This document shows positions 7,378 through 16,539 of a DNA stretch of 64,000 nucleotides, piece after piece (the first letter of the stretch is position 1; each line of letters starts with the position of its first letter). This stretch comes from Pseudarthrobacter polychromogenes (GTDB taxonomy: Bacteria > Actinomycetota > Actinomycetes > Actinomycetales > Micrococcaceae), in contig NZ_BMKU01000007.1 in the NCBI RefSeq assembly GCF_014644495.1, forward strand, positions 62,001 to 126,000, written 5' to 3'. The notes under the pieces were generated by a model. The model searched no databases, had not been told where the DNA came from, and saw only the letters and a program-made list of their open reading frames with translations. The translations under genes and the position numbers were made by a program.

Positions 7378-8595
7378 ATGAACAAGACCACCGCCCGGCA
7401 GGCTCCCGCTGAGCCCCAGGCGTTGCCCGGCCGCGCCGGCGACATCTTCCAGCTGCTGCGGGACGGCAGGGCCCGCACCCGCGCCGAGCTGGCCGGCACC
7501 ACAGGCCTGGCCAGGTCAACCGTTGCCGCCCGGATTGACGCCCTGATCTCTTCCGGACTCGTTGGCCCGGCCGGTGAGGCAACCTCCAGCGGCGGGAGGC
7601 CGCCGTCGCGCTTTGCCTTTAACCCGGCCGCCCGGGTGGTGCTGGCGGTGGACGTCGGAGCAACGCACGTAGCGCTCGCCGTGACGGACCTGGGCGGCTC
7701 TGTGCTTGCTGAACGGCGGGTGGACCAGCAGGTGGCGGACGGGCCGGAGAAAGTCCTGGGGCTGGTGGTCCGCGAGGCAGTGAAACTGCTGACGGCGGCA
7801 TCGCGGGGCGTGGCGGATCTTGCGGGTGTGGGGATCGGGCTGCCCGGACCCGTGGAGCATGACACGGGGCGCCCCGTAAAGCCGCCCATCATGCCCGGCT
7901 GGGACGGGTTCGATGTGGTCCGGTTTGTCCAGCGCTCGCTGCCGGTCCCCGTGCTGGTGGACAATGACGTCAACATCATGGCACTGGGCGAGCGAACCGC
8001 CCATTGGCCCGACCATGACAACTTCATCTTCGTGAAAGTGGCCACGGGCATCGGCGCGGGCATCATCAGCAGCGGCGAGCTGCAGCGCGGAGCCAACGGC
8101 ACAGCCGGCGACCTGGGCCATGTCCGCGTCCCCCGCGGAGACGACGTCCTGTGCCGCTGCGGAAACCACGGCTGCCTTGAAGCCCTCGCCTCAGGACCGG
8201 CGATCGCCGCAGCCCTGCGCGGTGAAGGGCTGGAGGCGGCCAAGGGGGCGGACGTGGTCAGCCTGGTGGCCCAGGGAAACCAGCAGGCAATCCAGGCCCT
8301 GCGCCAGGCAGGCCGGGACGTGGGCGATGTGCTTGCCACCGTGGTGAACCTCCTGAACCCCTCCGTCATCGTGATCGGAGGAAGCATAGGAGACTCGGGT
8401 GAGCACCTCGTGGCCGGCGTCCGGGAGGTTGTCTACCGGCGCTCGCTGCCCCTTGCCACGTCGCAGCTCCGGATCGGGCTGTCCCATGCGGGCGACAAGG
8501 CCGCCATCCTCGGCGCCAGCCAGCTGGTGACCCAGCATGTCCTTTCCCCGGCGGTTATCGAGGCAACTCTGGCCGGAAACGCCATGGCCGGCTGA
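7378..8595 (+). CDS. ROK family transcriptional regulator
   Basis: A 405-aa repressor-type ROK protein. A winged helix-turn-helix fills residues 18-65 (RAELAGTTGLARSTVAARID). An actin-like sugar-kinase fold follows, with phosphate-binding AVDVGATHVAL at about 90, GDLGHVRV at about 245, and the zinc knuckle CRCGNHGCLE at 259-268. It is divergent from the sugar isomerase/oxidoreductase operon and probably represses it until a sugar ligand binds. No Shine-Dalgarno sequence is seen before the ATG. A TTGCTG/TAGATC promoter would place the transcript start within about 10 bases of it, so the mRNA may be nearly leaderless. Confidence 0.9.
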   Translation: MNKTTARQAPAEPQALPGRAGDIFQLLRDGRARTRAELAGTTGLARSTVAARIDALISSGLVGPAGEATSSGGRPPSRFAFNPAARVVLAVDVGATHVALAVTDLGGSVLAERRVDQQVADGPEKVLGLVVREAVKLLTAASRGVADLAGVGIGLPGPVEHDTGRPVKPPIMPGWDGFDVVRFVQRSLPVPVLVDNDVNIMALGERTAHWPDHDNFIFVKVATGIGAGIISSGELQRGANGTAGDLGHVRVPRGDDVLCRCGNHGCLEALASGPAIAAALRGEGLEAAKGADVVSLVAQGNQQAIQALRQAGRDVGDVLATVVNLLNPSVIVIGGSIGDSGEHLVAGVREVVYRRSLPLATSQLRIGLSHAGDKAAILGASQLVTQHVLSPAVIEATLAGNAMAG

Positions 8596-8602
8596 GACCC
8601 GG

Positions 8603-9562
8603 CTACGGTGTGATGGTCCGGACGGGCGCGCCGGCCAGCCAGGCGGTGATGTCCTCAAATGCCCCGCCGTAGAACTGGCGGTAGCTTTCCCGCGTGACGT
8701 AACCGAGGTGCGGCGAGAGCACCGTATTGGGCGCGGTGAGGAGCGGATGCCCTGCCTGCAGCGGTTCCTGGTCGAACACGTCCAGCGCCGCCCCCCGGAT
8801 CCAGCCCTCGCTGAGGGCCTTCAGCAGTGCGTCCTGGCTGACCAGCGGGCCCCGGGCGGTGTTGACCAGGATGCTTTCGGGTCCCAGCAGGCGCAGCTCC
8901 GGTTCGCCCACGATGTTTTCCGAGCGTGCGGAGAGCCTCAGGTGGAGTGTGGCGACGTCGGACTGGCGGAACAGCTCTTCCTTGGACACCAGCCGCGCAC
9001 CGGCCTCCTCCGCCGCCCCGGCCGTCAGGTTCTGGCTCCACGCCAGCACCTCCATCCCGAAGGCCTGCCCGTAGGCTGCAATGCGGCGCCCGATCTTGCC
9101 AAGCCCCACAACGCCGAGCGTTTTTCCTGCCAGCTCGAACCCCACCGAGGTCTGCCAGTTACCCGCCCGCAGGGAGTTTTCCTCGGCCGTCAGGTTCCGG
9201 GCGATGGCCAGCAGGAGTGCCCACGTCAGCTCGGGAGCGGCGGTGGGAGAACCCGGAGTGCCGCAGACAGTGATGCCCTGCTCGGCAGCGGCGGCAACAT
9301 CAATGGAGGCATTCGCCATCCCGGTGGTCACCAGGAGCTGGAGGCCGGGAAGTTTTTCGAGCACTTCGCGCGGAAAAGCGGTCCGCTCGCGCATGGCCAC
9401 CACCATGGTGGCATCCGCCAGCGCTGCCACCAAGGACTCGGGTGAGGCGAAAGGTTCACGGTAGGTAACAACACTTACCCCTTCCGCTTCCAGGGCTGCC
9501 CAGTCGGCAAAACCATGGGCCACATTCTGGTAGTCATCAAGGATGGCGAGGCGGTGCTGCAT
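8603..9562 (-). CDS. D-2-hydroxyacid dehydrogenase family protein
   Basis: A 319-aa NAD(P)-dependent dehydrogenase. The nucleotide site is LGVVGLGKIGRRIAAYG. The catalytic Arg is in VNTARGPLV, the Glu in DVFDQEPL and the His in LSPHLGYVT, all in the expected order. The reaction is reversible oxidation of a D-2-hydroxy acid; the exact acid is not predictable. The ATG at 9562 is preferred because GAAGGA precedes it and the conserved N-terminus MQHRLAILDDYQNVA starts there, although the frame stays open to 9775. It converges on the ROK gene with only 7 bp between the stops. Confidence 0.88.
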   Translation of the reverse strand: MQHRLAILDDYQNVAHGFADWAALEAEGVSVVTYREPFASPESLVAALADATMVVAMRERTAFPREVLEKLPGLQLLVTTGMANASIDVAAAAEQGITVCGTPGSPTAAPELTWALLLAIARNLTAEENSLRAGNWQTSVGFELAGKTLGVVGLGKIGRRIAAYGQAFGMEVLAWSQNLTAGAAEEAGARLVSKEELFRQSDVATLHLRLSARSENIVGEPELRLLGPESILVNTARGPLVSQDALLKALSEGWIRGAALDVFDQEPLQAGHPLLTAPNTVLSPHLGYVTRESYRQFYGGAFEDITAWLAGAPVRTITP

Positions 9563-9673
9563 GGCGTTGTCCTTCGTCCCGGATCTCTCTGGCGTGAAGT
9601 TCATCGTAAGCCCGCGGGTCCTGCGGGGACGCCTGGAACCGCTGAACCGCCGGCCGTGATAGCAATGGGAGTG

Positions 9674-9709
9674 ATGAAACCACCCCCAGACCGGTCCCTG
9701 GCCCTGTGA
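9674..9709 (+). CDS. Possible 11-codon leader peptide MKPPPDRSLAL
   Basis: An ATG at 9674, preceded by GGGAG, opens a short frame encoding MKPPPDRSLAL and stops at TGA 9707-9709. That stop overlaps the GTG start of the MFS gene as GTGA. The geometry is that of translational coupling, and the PPP triplet is a known ribosome-pausing sequence that needs EF-P. No homologue is known for such a short peptide, so this is a structural observation only. Confidence 0.3.
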   Translation: MKPPPDRSLAL

Positions 9710-10899
9710 GCGGCCGGATCCTCGCCCGGATTCCCTACAGCTGGATCCTGCTGGCCTGCATAGGCCTGTTGGCACTTAACCTTCGGGGCCCGTTCATAGC
9801 CGTTGCCCCGGTGGTGGACCTGATGCAGGCCGAGCTCAACTTCTCGCCGGTGATGTTGGGGCTGCTGACCAGCATCCCGGTCCTCTGCTTCTCCCTGGCC
9901 GCGCCCCTGGCATCCTTGGCAGCCAGGAAGTTCGGCGCCGAGTTCGCAGTGACGCTGACCATCCTTGGGGTGCTGGCCGGCGTCCTGGTCCGTTCCTCGG
10001 GAGGCCCGGTCCTGGTGATGGCCGGCACGGTTGTGATCGGCCTGGCCATTACAGTGGGCAACATCGCGGTGCCCCTGATTATCCGCCGCGACTTTGCGCC
10101 GGCCCGGCAGGGGACCGCGATGGGCATCTACACGGCAGCCCTCAACATCGGCTCGTTCCTGACATCGGTGATCACGGCGCCACTGGCCAGCGTGGCGGGG
10201 TGGAGGTTCGCACTGGGATCCGTGGCGGTCCTGGCGGTGGCAGCGGTGGCGTTCTGGACCCTGGCGGTGGGTCCGCGAAGCGCATTCCTGGTCTCGCCCG
10301 AAAGCACAGCGAACAGCAGCCTGGCGCCGGTCCGGGGCTCGCGCTGGATCACTGCGGGGCTGACAGCGGGCTTCGCCGGGCAGGCGTTCTCCTACTACGG
10401 GGTGACAGCCTGGCTGCCCAGTTACCTCAACGACGAGCTGGGAATGTCCGCAACCGAGGCCGGCGCTGCTTCCTCCATCTTCCAGATCCTCGCCATCCTG
10501 GGCGGTCTTGGAGTGCCGTTTGCCGCCAAATACATGAGCATGGCGTCCCTGGCGGTCACCTTGGGTGTCCTGTGGATTACCGTGCCCGCCGGGCTGCTGC
10601 TGGCTCCCGGGGCCTGGTGGCTGTGGTCCACCGCCGGCGGTATCGCCCAGGGCGGCGGCATCACCGTCATCTTCATCGCCATCATCCGGCTGGCCAGGGA
10701 CCAGGCGTCGGCTGGACGCATGTCCGCCGTGGTGCAGGGCGCCGGCTACGCAATCGGAGCTTCCGCCCCGCCGCTGGTGGGCTACATCCACGACGTCTCG
10801 GGCTCCTGGACCCCGGCACTGCTGGTGATCCTGGCGTCCGTGCTGACGTTTTTTGCCAGCACTGCCCTCTCCGTGCGGCAGGTGCCAAAGGGCCGCTGA
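9706..10899 (+). CDS. MFS transporter, CynX/NimT (cyanate transporter-like) family
   Basis: A 397-aa integral membrane protein with about 12 hydrophobic segments. The opening ILLACIGLLALNLRGPFIAVAPVV and the A-loop-like LASLAARKFGAEFAV place it in the CynX/NimT branch of the major facilitator superfamily. Characterised members move cyanate or 2-nitroimidazole-type compounds, but most are of unknown specificity, and no cyanase gene is nearby. The GTG start at 9706 is used; the upstream ATG at 9674 is in another frame. It converges on aceB, with a composite palindromic repeat between them. Confidence 0.88.
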   Translation: MSGRILARIPYSWILLACIGLLALNLRGPFIAVAPVVDLMQAELNFSPVMLGLLTSIPVLCFSLAAPLASLAARKFGAEFAVTLTILGVLAGVLVRSSGGPVLVMAGTVVIGLAITVGNIAVPLIIRRDFAPARQGTAMGIYTAALNIGSFLTSVITAPLASVAGWRFALGSVAVLAVAAVAFWTLAVGPRSAFLVSPESTANSSLAPVRGSRWITAGLTAGFAGQAFSYYGVTAWLPSYLNDELGMSATEAGAASSIFQILAILGGLGVPFAAKYMSMASLAVTLGVLWITVPAGLLLAPGAWWLWSTAGGIAQGGGITVIFIAIIRLARDQASAGRMSAVVQGAGYAIGASAPPLVGYIHDVSGSWTPALLVILASVLTFFASTALSVRQVPKGR

Positions 10900-10937
10900 G
10901 CCAGGCGCCGCCGTCGTACGTCCTTCCCCTACTTGGG

Positions 10938-11040
10938 GACGCTCTCTCACTTAACGCAGCTTAACGAGAAACGCTCTCTCACTTTCCGGGGGAAAGTGAG
11001 AGAGCGATCGGAAATTCCCTGCGTTAAGTGAGAGAGCGTC
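10938..11040. repeat. Composite four-arm palindromic repeat, copy A
   Basis: The outer arms at 10938-10959 and 11019-11040 are 22-bp perfect reverse complements (core GCTCTCTCACTTAACGCAG). Nested inside is a 16-bp perfect hairpin, 10972-10987 with 10991-11006 and a GGG loop, built on the same CGCTCTCTCAC core. The right flank reads CCGGGG, as in copies B and C. It lies between convergent genes (MFS transporter and aceB). Copies B, C and D are at 16706, 18299 and 42719. Confidence 0.9.
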
Positions 11041-11131
11041 CGGGGTGGGGATGTTCCGTCGCCGGGCGGCCCTCCGGATTTCGGAGGTGCCTGTTGCGAA
11101 GGGCGTGCCGGCCCGGCGAACGGAATTCTGG

Positions 11132-12784
11132 TTATGCGGCGGCGAGTTCCTCGACCGTGGCCTTCTCGCGGGCTTCGGTCAGGTACCGCGCATAGGCGGG
11201 GAGGGTGAGGAAGGACGGGAAGTCCTGGGCCATGGTGACCTCCTCGAAGATGTCGCGGGCGTCTTCGAAACGGTCACCGTCGAAGCGTTCCAGCCGCGCG
11301 AATTCCTCGTCCAGGAGTTCCTCGATCCAGTGGTGGGTGACGATTTCTCCCCGGTCCGTGATGGCGCTGGAGAACATCCACTGCCAGAGCTGCGAGCGGG
11401 AGATTTCCGCGGTGGCGGCGTCCTCCATGAGGTTGTGGATGGCCACCGCGCCGTTGCCGCGGAGCCAGGATTCGATGTAGCGGATGCCCACTTCGATGTT
11501 GTTGCGGATGCCCTGCTCGGTGATGGTGCCGGTGGTGGCAGCAACGTTGATGAGGGCGCGGTCGTCCGGGACCACGTCCTCGCGGGTGCGGTCCAGCTGG
11601 TTGGGCTTGCTGCCCAGGATGCTGTCGAACACCTCGCGGCAGACCGGCACCAGGTCCGGGTGGGCCACCCACGAGCCGTCGAAGCCGTCGTTGGCCTCAC
11701 GGGTCTTGTCCGCACGGACCTTCTCCAGGGCGTTGGCGTTGGCGGCCTCGTCCTTGCGGTTGGGGACAGCTGCGGCCATGCCGCCAATGGCCATGGCGCC
11801 GCGCTTGTGGCAGGCACGGACCAGCTGTTCGGTGTAGGCACGCATGAAGGGCTGCGTCATGGTCACCTGGCTGCGGTCCGGCAGGACGAAACGGGGGCCG
11901 CGGGTGCGGAAGTTCTTGATCAGCGAGAAGATGTAGTCCCAGCGGCCGGCGTTAAGTCCGGCGGCGTGGTCCCGCAGTTCGTAGAGGATCTCCTCCATTT
12001 CGAAGGCCGCGGTGATGGTTTCGATCAGCACGGTGGCGCGGATAGTGCCCTGCGGGATGCCGAGCAGGTCCTGGGCCAGGATGAAGATGTCGTTCCACAG
12101 GCGGGCTTCGAGGTGGTTCTCAATTTTCGGCAGGTAGAAGTACGGGCCCTTGCCCTGGGCCAGGAGGCGGCGGGCGTTGTGGAAGAAGAACAGGCCGAAG
12201 TCCACGATGCCGCCGGCGATGGGTTCGCCGTCGATCAGCATGTGCTTTTCGGGCAGGTGCCAGCCGCGGGGGCGGACCACGATGGTGGGCAGGTCACCGG
12301 CGGGGCGGAGCTTGTACTCCTTGCCCTCGGGGGAGGTGAAGTCGATGCGCCGCTCCAGGGCGTCGGTGAGGTTCAGCTGGCCCTTGATGACATTCCGCCA
12401 GGTAGGGGTGGAGGAGTCCTCCATGTCAGCGAGCCACACTTTGGCCCCGGAGTTCAGGGCATTGATGGTCATCTTCTTGTCCACCGGTCCGGTGATTTCC
12501 ACGCGGCGGTCCTCCAGCCCCGGGGCCGGGGGAGCGACGCGCCAGGACGGGTCGTTGCGGATTTCCTCGGTTTCGCGGAGGAACCGCGGGTCCTGCCCGG
12601 CAGCGATCTCCGCCCGCCGCGTCCGGCGTGCCTGCAGCAGTTCCTGCCGCCGGGCCGCCGTCGACCGGTGCAGCTTTGCTATGAAAGCCAAGGCATCCGG
12701 GGTAAGCACCTCGTCCTGCCGGCAAATCGGCTGCGCGGTCATGGTGATTCCATTGATGGTGAAACTGTCAGTGAAGCTGTTCAT
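11132..12784 (-). CDS. aceB: Malate synthase A
   Basis: A 550-aa enzyme of the glyoxylate shunt that condenses glyoxylate with acetyl-CoA to malate. Conserved stretches of the AceB form are visible: [40 protein letters not shown] (with the active-site Arg), the [10 protein letters not shown] metal-site region and GRWDYIFS. The length is near the usual ~530-550. The start ATG at 12784 gives [15 protein letters not shown]; a second ATG at 12742 is possible. It lies 92 bp downstream of aceA on the same strand with a large hairpin in the gap, so the two are probably co-expressed under the RamB-like regulator. Confidence 0.96.
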   Translation of the reverse strand: MNSFTDSFTINGITMTAQPICRQDEVLTPDALAFIAKLHRSTAARRQELLQARRTRRAEIAAGQDPRFLRETEEIRNDPSWRVAPPAPGLEDRRVEITGPVDKKMTINALNSGAKVWLADMEDSSTPTWRNVIKGQLNLTDALERRIDFTSPEGKEYKLRPAGDLPTIVVRPRGWHLPEKHMLIDGEPIAGGIVDFGLFFFHNARRLLAQGKGPYFYLPKIENHLEARLWNDIFILAQDLLGIPQGTIRATVLIETITAAFEMEEILYELRDHAAGLNAGRWDYIFSLIKNFRTRGPRFVLPDRSQVTMTQPFMRAYTEQLVRACHKRGAMAIGGMAAAVPNRKDEAANANALEKVRADKTREANDGFDGSWVAHPDLVPVCREVFDSILGSKPNQLDRTREDVVPDDRALINVAATTGTITEQGIRNNIEVGIRYIESWLRGNGAVAIHNLMEDAATAEISRSQLWQWMFSSAITDRGEIVTHHWIEELLDEEFARLERFDGDRFEDARDIFEEVTMAQDFPSFLTLPAYARYLTEAREKATVEELAAA

Positions 12785-12813
12785 TTCGGTCTCCTGGTGC
12801 AGGGCCCAACTGG

Positions 12814-12861
12814 GTAGCAGTAAGTGCCGTTTTGAGCCTTCAAAACGACACCTACTGCTAC
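12814..12861. repeat. 48-bp hairpin in the aceA-aceB gap
   Basis: Arms of 22 bp at 12814-12835 and 12840-12861 pair with two mismatches around a GCCT loop. The arm core is GTAGCAGTAAGTG...CGTTTTGA. It lies wholly between the aceA stop and the aceB start. It could attenuate transcription into aceB, protect the aceA 3' end, or be a dispersed palindrome; no T-run follows it. Confidence 0.7.
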
Positions 12862-12876
12862 TTACTTGGGAAAGAT

Positions 12877-14193
12877 TTAGTGGAACTGGCCCTCTTCGGT
12901 CGATCCGACCAGTGCGAGGGTGGATGCGTTCGGGTTGAGCGCAGTGGCGATGTCGTCGAAGTAGCCGGTGCCGACTTCGCGCTGGTGCTTGGTTGCGGTG
13001 TAGCCGCGGGATTCGGAGGCGAATTCCTTCTCCTGCAGTTCGACGTAGGCGCTCATGCCTTCCCGGGCGTAGCCGTGGGCGAGATCGAACATCGAGTAGT
13101 TCAGGGCGTGGAAGCCGGCCAGGGTGATGAACTGGAACGTGAAGCCCATGGCGCCAAGTTCACGCTGGAACTTCGCGATGGTGGCGTCGTCCAGGTGCTT
13201 GCGCCAGTTGAACGACGGCGAGCAGTTGTAGGAGAGCATCTGGTCCGGGAACTCGGCCTTTACCGCTTCGGCGAACTTGCGGGCCAGCTCGAGGTCCGGG
13301 GTGCCCGTTTCCATCCAGATGAGGTCGGAGTACGGGGCGTAGGCCTTGGCGCGGGCGATGCAGGGTTCGATGCCGTTGCGGACCTTGTAGAAGCCTTCTG
13401 CGGTGCGCTCGCCAGTGATGAACTCCTGGTCCCGCTCGTCGACGTCGGAGGTGATCAGGGTGGCTGCCTCTGCGTCGGTACGGGCGATGACCACGGACGG
13501 GGTGCCGGCGACGTCGGCGGCCAGGCGGGCGGCGTTCAGAGTGCGGACGTGCTGTTGGGTTGGGATAAGCACCTTGCCGCCGAGGTGGCCGCACTTCTTC
13601 TCCGAGGCGAGCTGGTCCTCCCAGTGAACGCCTGAGGCGCCGGCCTGGATCATGGACTTCATCAGTTCGTACGCGTTGAGCGGTCCGCCGAAGCCTGCCT
13701 CGGCATCGGCGATGATCGGGACCATCCAGTCCTCGACCGTCTGGACGCCTTCGGAGAACTCGATCTGGTCTGCCCGGAGGAGGGCGTTGTTGATGCGGCG
13801 GACCACCGTCGGGACCGAGTTGGCCGGGTAGAGCGACTGGTCCGGGTACGTGTGGCCGGAGTTGTTCGCGTCGGCTGCGACCTGCCAGCCGGAGAGGTAG
13901 ATGGCGCGGAGGCCGGCTTTCACCTGCTGCACGGCCTGGTTGCCAGTGAGGGCACCAAGGGCGTTGGTGTAGCCGCCCGTCTTGTGCTCTTCGGTCAGCT
14001 GCTTCCACAGCTTCTCCGCGCCACGGCGGGCCAGGGTGTGTTCTTCGGAGACGCGGCCGCGGAGGCGGACGACGTCGGAAGCCTTGTAGTCCCGGGTCAC
14101 ACCTTCCCAGCGCGGGTTGGCGGCCCACTCGAGCTCCAGGGCGGCGGCCTGCTCTGCGGGCGTCTGCTGGGTGGGCTCAAATGCTGCAGTCAT
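12877..14193 (-). CDS. aceA: Isocitrate lyase
   Basis: A 438-aa enzyme that splits isocitrate into succinate and glyoxylate, the first step of the glyoxylate shunt needed for growth on acetate and fatty acids. The catalytic loop KKCGH is at residues 199-203 with the active-site Cys at 201, and WEDQ precedes it. [11 protein letters not shown] and NCSPSFNW are also family signatures. The start at 14193 has AAGGAG upstream and begins [15 protein letters not shown]; the frame runs on to 14613 but that part lies in the divergent promoter region and regulator gene. It is followed by aceB. Confidence 0.97.
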   Translation of the reverse strand: MTAAFEPTQQTPAEQAAALELEWAANPRWEGVTRDYKASDVVRLRGRVSEEHTLARRGAEKLWKQLTEEHKTGGYTNALGALTGNQAVQQVKAGLRAIYLSGWQVAADANNSGHTYPDQSLYPANSVPTVVRRINNALLRADQIEFSEGVQTVEDWMVPIIADAEAGFGGPLNAYELMKSMIQAGASGVHWEDQLASEKKCGHLGGKVLIPTQQHVRTLNAARLAADVAGTPSVVIARTDAEAATLITSDVDERDQEFITGERTAEGFYKVRNGIEPCIARAKAYAPYSDLIWMETGTPDLELARKFAEAVKAEFPDQMLSYNCSPSFNWRKHLDDATIAKFQRELGAMGFTFQFITLAGFHALNYSMFDLAHGYAREGMSAYVELQEKEFASESRGYTATKHQREVGTGYFDDIATALNPNASTLALVGSTEEGQFH

Positions 14194-14227
14194 CGTTGAT
14201 CTCCTTGATTGAGCTCCGGAATCGGTA

Positions 14228-14257
14228 GGCGGGAACTGCGCCTTTGCAGTTCCCGCC
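14228..14257 (-). promoter_or_regulatory. Perfect 12-bp hairpin in the aceA leader
   Basis: GGCGGGAACTGC and GCAGTTCCCGCC enclose a 6-nt loop, 35 bp upstream of the aceA start codon. If the aceA promoter lies above it, this is a 5'-UTR stem-loop. The loop and arm contain TTTGCAG, which partly resembles the TTTGCAA half of RamB sites described in corynebacteria. Confidence 0.5.
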
Positions 14258-14336
14258 GGCTTCCCGGTGCGGTGTTTCTTTCCGTAATCACTACTTTTCA
14301 GCACTTTCAAGCACCTTTCTAGGGAAAAAGTATGGA

Positions 14337-14352
14337 AAGAAATGCATTTCTT
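14337..14352. promoter_or_regulatory. 16-bp perfect palindrome at the start of the RamB-like gene
   Basis: AAGAAATGCATTTCTT is fully symmetric and overlaps the first ATG (14342) of the regulator gene. It is a candidate autoregulatory operator. If so, the true start may be the second in-frame ATG at 14369. Confidence 0.45.
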
Positions 14353-15856
14353 CACGTATCCTTCAGAAATGACGCCTGGAAGCTGGAACAGAGAAGTCTC
14401 GCCGCAAACACCCTCCGCCGCGCCCGCTGGACTGGACGTCATCAGCCTGGGCCGGCGGGTCAGGCATCTGCGCAAGCAGGCTGGACTGACCCTCGATGAC
14501 CTCAGCGCCGCCGTCGGTACGGCGCCCAGCCAGCTGAGCCTGATCGAGAACGGAAAGCGGGAACCCAAGCTGGGGCTGCTCCAGCACCTGGCCTCCGCGC
14601 TCAACGTCAGCATGGACCAACTTCTTGGTGCCGAACCGCCCAGCCGCCGCGCCGCCCTGGAGATCGAGCTGGAACGCTACCAGCGCAGCCCGCTGTACGA
14701 GACGCTGAACCTGCCCAAAATCCGCATCAGTTCGCGGCTTCCGCTGGATGTGCTGGAGGCCCAGGTGGGCCTGCTGCACGAGCTGGAACGCAAGATGAAC
14801 GAGCAGGTGGCCACCCCTGAGGAAGCCCGCCGGGCGAATGGTGAACTGCGGGCCATGATGCGCGAGCGCGGCAACTATTTCCCTGAGTACGAGGCCGAGG
14901 CGCAGAAGGTCCTCAAGGCCGTGGGCTACACCACCGGTCCGCTCAGCCAGCACGTCATCGCGGACATCGCCGAGAACCTTGGATTCACGCTCCACCACGT
15001 GGGTGACCTGCCGCATTCAACGCGGTCCGTAACCGACCTGAAGAACCGCAGAATTTACCTCACCCAGAACCAGCGGACGGACCATGACCCCCGGTCGGTG
15101 CTGCTGCAGGCGCTGGGCCACTACGTCCTGGGCCATGAAACCCCCAAGAATTACGGCGACTTCCTGGCCCAGCGCGTAGCAACGAACTATTTTGCCGCCG
15201 CGCTCCTGCTCCCCGAGCAGGCCACCATGGAATTCCTGCACCAGGCCAAGGCCGCCAAGGAGATCGCGGTGGAAGACATCCGCGATGCTTTTGCCGTGTC
15301 CTACGAAACGGCCGCCCACCGGTTTACCAACCTCGCCACCCAGCACCTGGGCATCACCACGCACTTCCAGAAGACCCACCAGAGCGGGATCATCTACAAG
15401 GCCTACGAGAACGACGGCGTGGCGTTCCCCCAGGACCACACCGGCGCCATCGAGGGCCAGCCGTCGTGCAAGGCGTGGACGTCCCGTGCAGTGTTCGACG
15501 TGCCGGACAAATTCAGTGCTTACAGCCAGTACACCGACACGCCCTCGGGGACTTACTGGTGCACCGCCCGCACCGAACGCTCCGCCACCGGAGAGTTTTC
15601 GCTGAGCATCGGGGTTCCGTACCAGCACGTGAAATGGTTCCGGGGGCGGGAGACGACGGCAAGGGCCAAGTCCACCTGCCCGGATCCAAACTGCTGCAAG
15701 CGACCGCCGGCCGAGCTTGCGTCCCACTGGGCCGGCAATGCGTGGCCTTCCGCGCGGGCCCACTCGCACCTGCTGGCTGCAATGCCACCCGGGGCCTTCC
15801 CCGGCGTGGACGAGACCGAGGTGTACAGCTTCCTTCAGGCGCACTCGGGGAGCTAG
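14342..15856 (+). CDS. ramB: RamB-like XRE/ImmA-IrrE transcriptional regulator of acetate metabolism
   Basis: A protein of up to 504 aa. An XRE helix-turn-helix is at about residues 36-92 ([30 protein letters not shown]). An IrrE/ImmA-like peptidase-fold segment follows at about 215-330 ([16 protein letters not shown]). The C-terminal domain has Cys pairs (CPDPNCCKR) of the short-chain fatty acyl regulator (ScfR) type. RamB of Corynebacterium represses aceA, aceB and acetate-activation genes, and the divergent position next to aceA fits that role. The ATG at 14342 has GGAAAG upstream; the ATG at 14369 is an alternative. The stop overlaps the opposing gene by 4 bp. Confidence 0.85.
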   Translation: MHFFTYPSEMTPGSWNREVSPQTPSAAPAGLDVISLGRRVRHLRKQAGLTLDDLSAAVGTAPSQLSLIENGKREPKLGLLQHLASALNVSMDQLLGAEPPSRRAALEIELERYQRSPLYETLNLPKIRISSRLPLDVLEAQVGLLHELERKMNEQVATPEEARRANGELRAMMRERGNYFPEYEAEAQKVLKAVGYTTGPLSQHVIADIAENLGFTLHHVGDLPHSTRSVTDLKNRRIYLTQNQRTDHDPRSVLLQALGHYVLGHETPKNYGDFLAQRVATNYFAAALLLPEQATMEFLHQAKAAKEIAVEDIRDAFAVSYETAAHRFTNLATQHLGITTHFQKTHQSGIIYKAYENDGVAFPQDHTGAIEGQPSCKAWTSRAVFDVPDKFSAYSQYTDTPSGTYWCTARTERSATGEFSLSIGVPYQHVKWFRGRETTARAKSTCPDPNCCKRPPAELASHWAGNAWPSARAHSHLLAAMPPGAFPGVDETEVYSFLQAHSGS

Positions 15857-16359
15857 CCAGCGGGGGCAGCCGTGACGACGTTAGCCGTCTCCGCGCCGCC
15901 GGGTGCCGAGCGCATGTCCAGGCAGATGATGTCCGTCAGGATGCCGTTTACTGCCCGGTACGATTCAGGCTTGCCGGACCACCGGCCGGAATCGTGGAGA
16001 AAGCGCAGGAACGTCGTCAGCGAATAGGTGGCCACGATGCCTTCATAGACGGTATGGATGATGAGGGACGCCAATCTTGCTGCGACCTCGGCCGGGTCGA
16101 GGGCAGTGATGGAACGCTTTTCACCAAACTCAGGGTAGAAGCGGAAGAAGAGCTTCAGGCTCGCCAGCACCTCTTCCACGTCTGTGCTGAAGGGGCGCTG
16201 GACGTACCAGCACATGAAGGCCGGGGCCAGGGTTTCCAACTCCCGGACGTTGCCCGATGAAGGGGTGGCCACTTGCGGTGCGGAGGCTTTGAAAGGGTCT
16301 CCTGGTTGGTTCCGCACATGGTTCGTTCGTCCCGCCCGTCGGCGCTGGTTCCTGCCCAC
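15853..16359 (-). CDS. Hypothetical protein, tail-to-tail with ramB
   Basis: About 168 aa from the GTG at 16359, which has GAGG six bases upstream; the frame stays open to a TTG at 16398. The basic N-terminal 30 residues look disordered. The rest is predominantly helical and hydrophobic (PAEVAARLASLIIHTVYEGIVATYSLTTFLRFLHD). It resembles the ligand domain of small regulators in composition, but no helix-turn-helix or known motif is seen. Its stop overlaps the ramB stop by 4 bp. The function is unknown, and the gene may be a remnant. Confidence 0.5.
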   Translation of the reverse strand: MGRNQRRRAGRTNHVRNQPGDPFKASAPQVATPSSGNVRELETLAPAFMCWYVQRPFSTDVEEVLASLKLFFRFYPEFGEKRSITALDPAEVAARLASLIIHTVYEGIVATYSLTTFLRFLHDSGRWSGKPESYRAVNGILTDIICLDMRSAPGGAETANVVTAAPAG

Positions 16360-16539
16360 AGTGATCCTCGCTTCCTTCCTGCTCTCCTGGTCCTCCAAAC
16401 AGTAGGGAGGAAACCCTCAGCCCTGCGACAGCCTGAAGCGCGTATGTGGATAAGAAGGCGAAACCTGACCCAATGCCTGCCCGCTTGTGGTGGGCATGGG
16501 GCGTTGGCGGATACGCGGCGGGAAGTGATGGGGCTTGGG

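Noticed and set aside
10938-11040. CRISPR array
   Set aside because: The repeated units are in inverted orientation with irregular spacing and no unique spacers, and no cas genes are present.
11045-12817. Long plus-strand open frame (590 codons) opposite aceB
   Set aside because: It is antisense to a clear malate synthase, shows no family motif, and such mirror frames are common in high-GC genes.
14258-14341. GlxR (CRP-type) site in the aceA/ramB gap
   Set aside because: No TGTGA-N6-TCACA-like sequence with both halves was found.
14194-14613. N-terminal extension of aceA by 140 codons
   Set aside because: The extra residues overlap the divergent ramB promoter and coding region, have no similarity to isocitrate lyase, and a good ribosome site exists at 14193.
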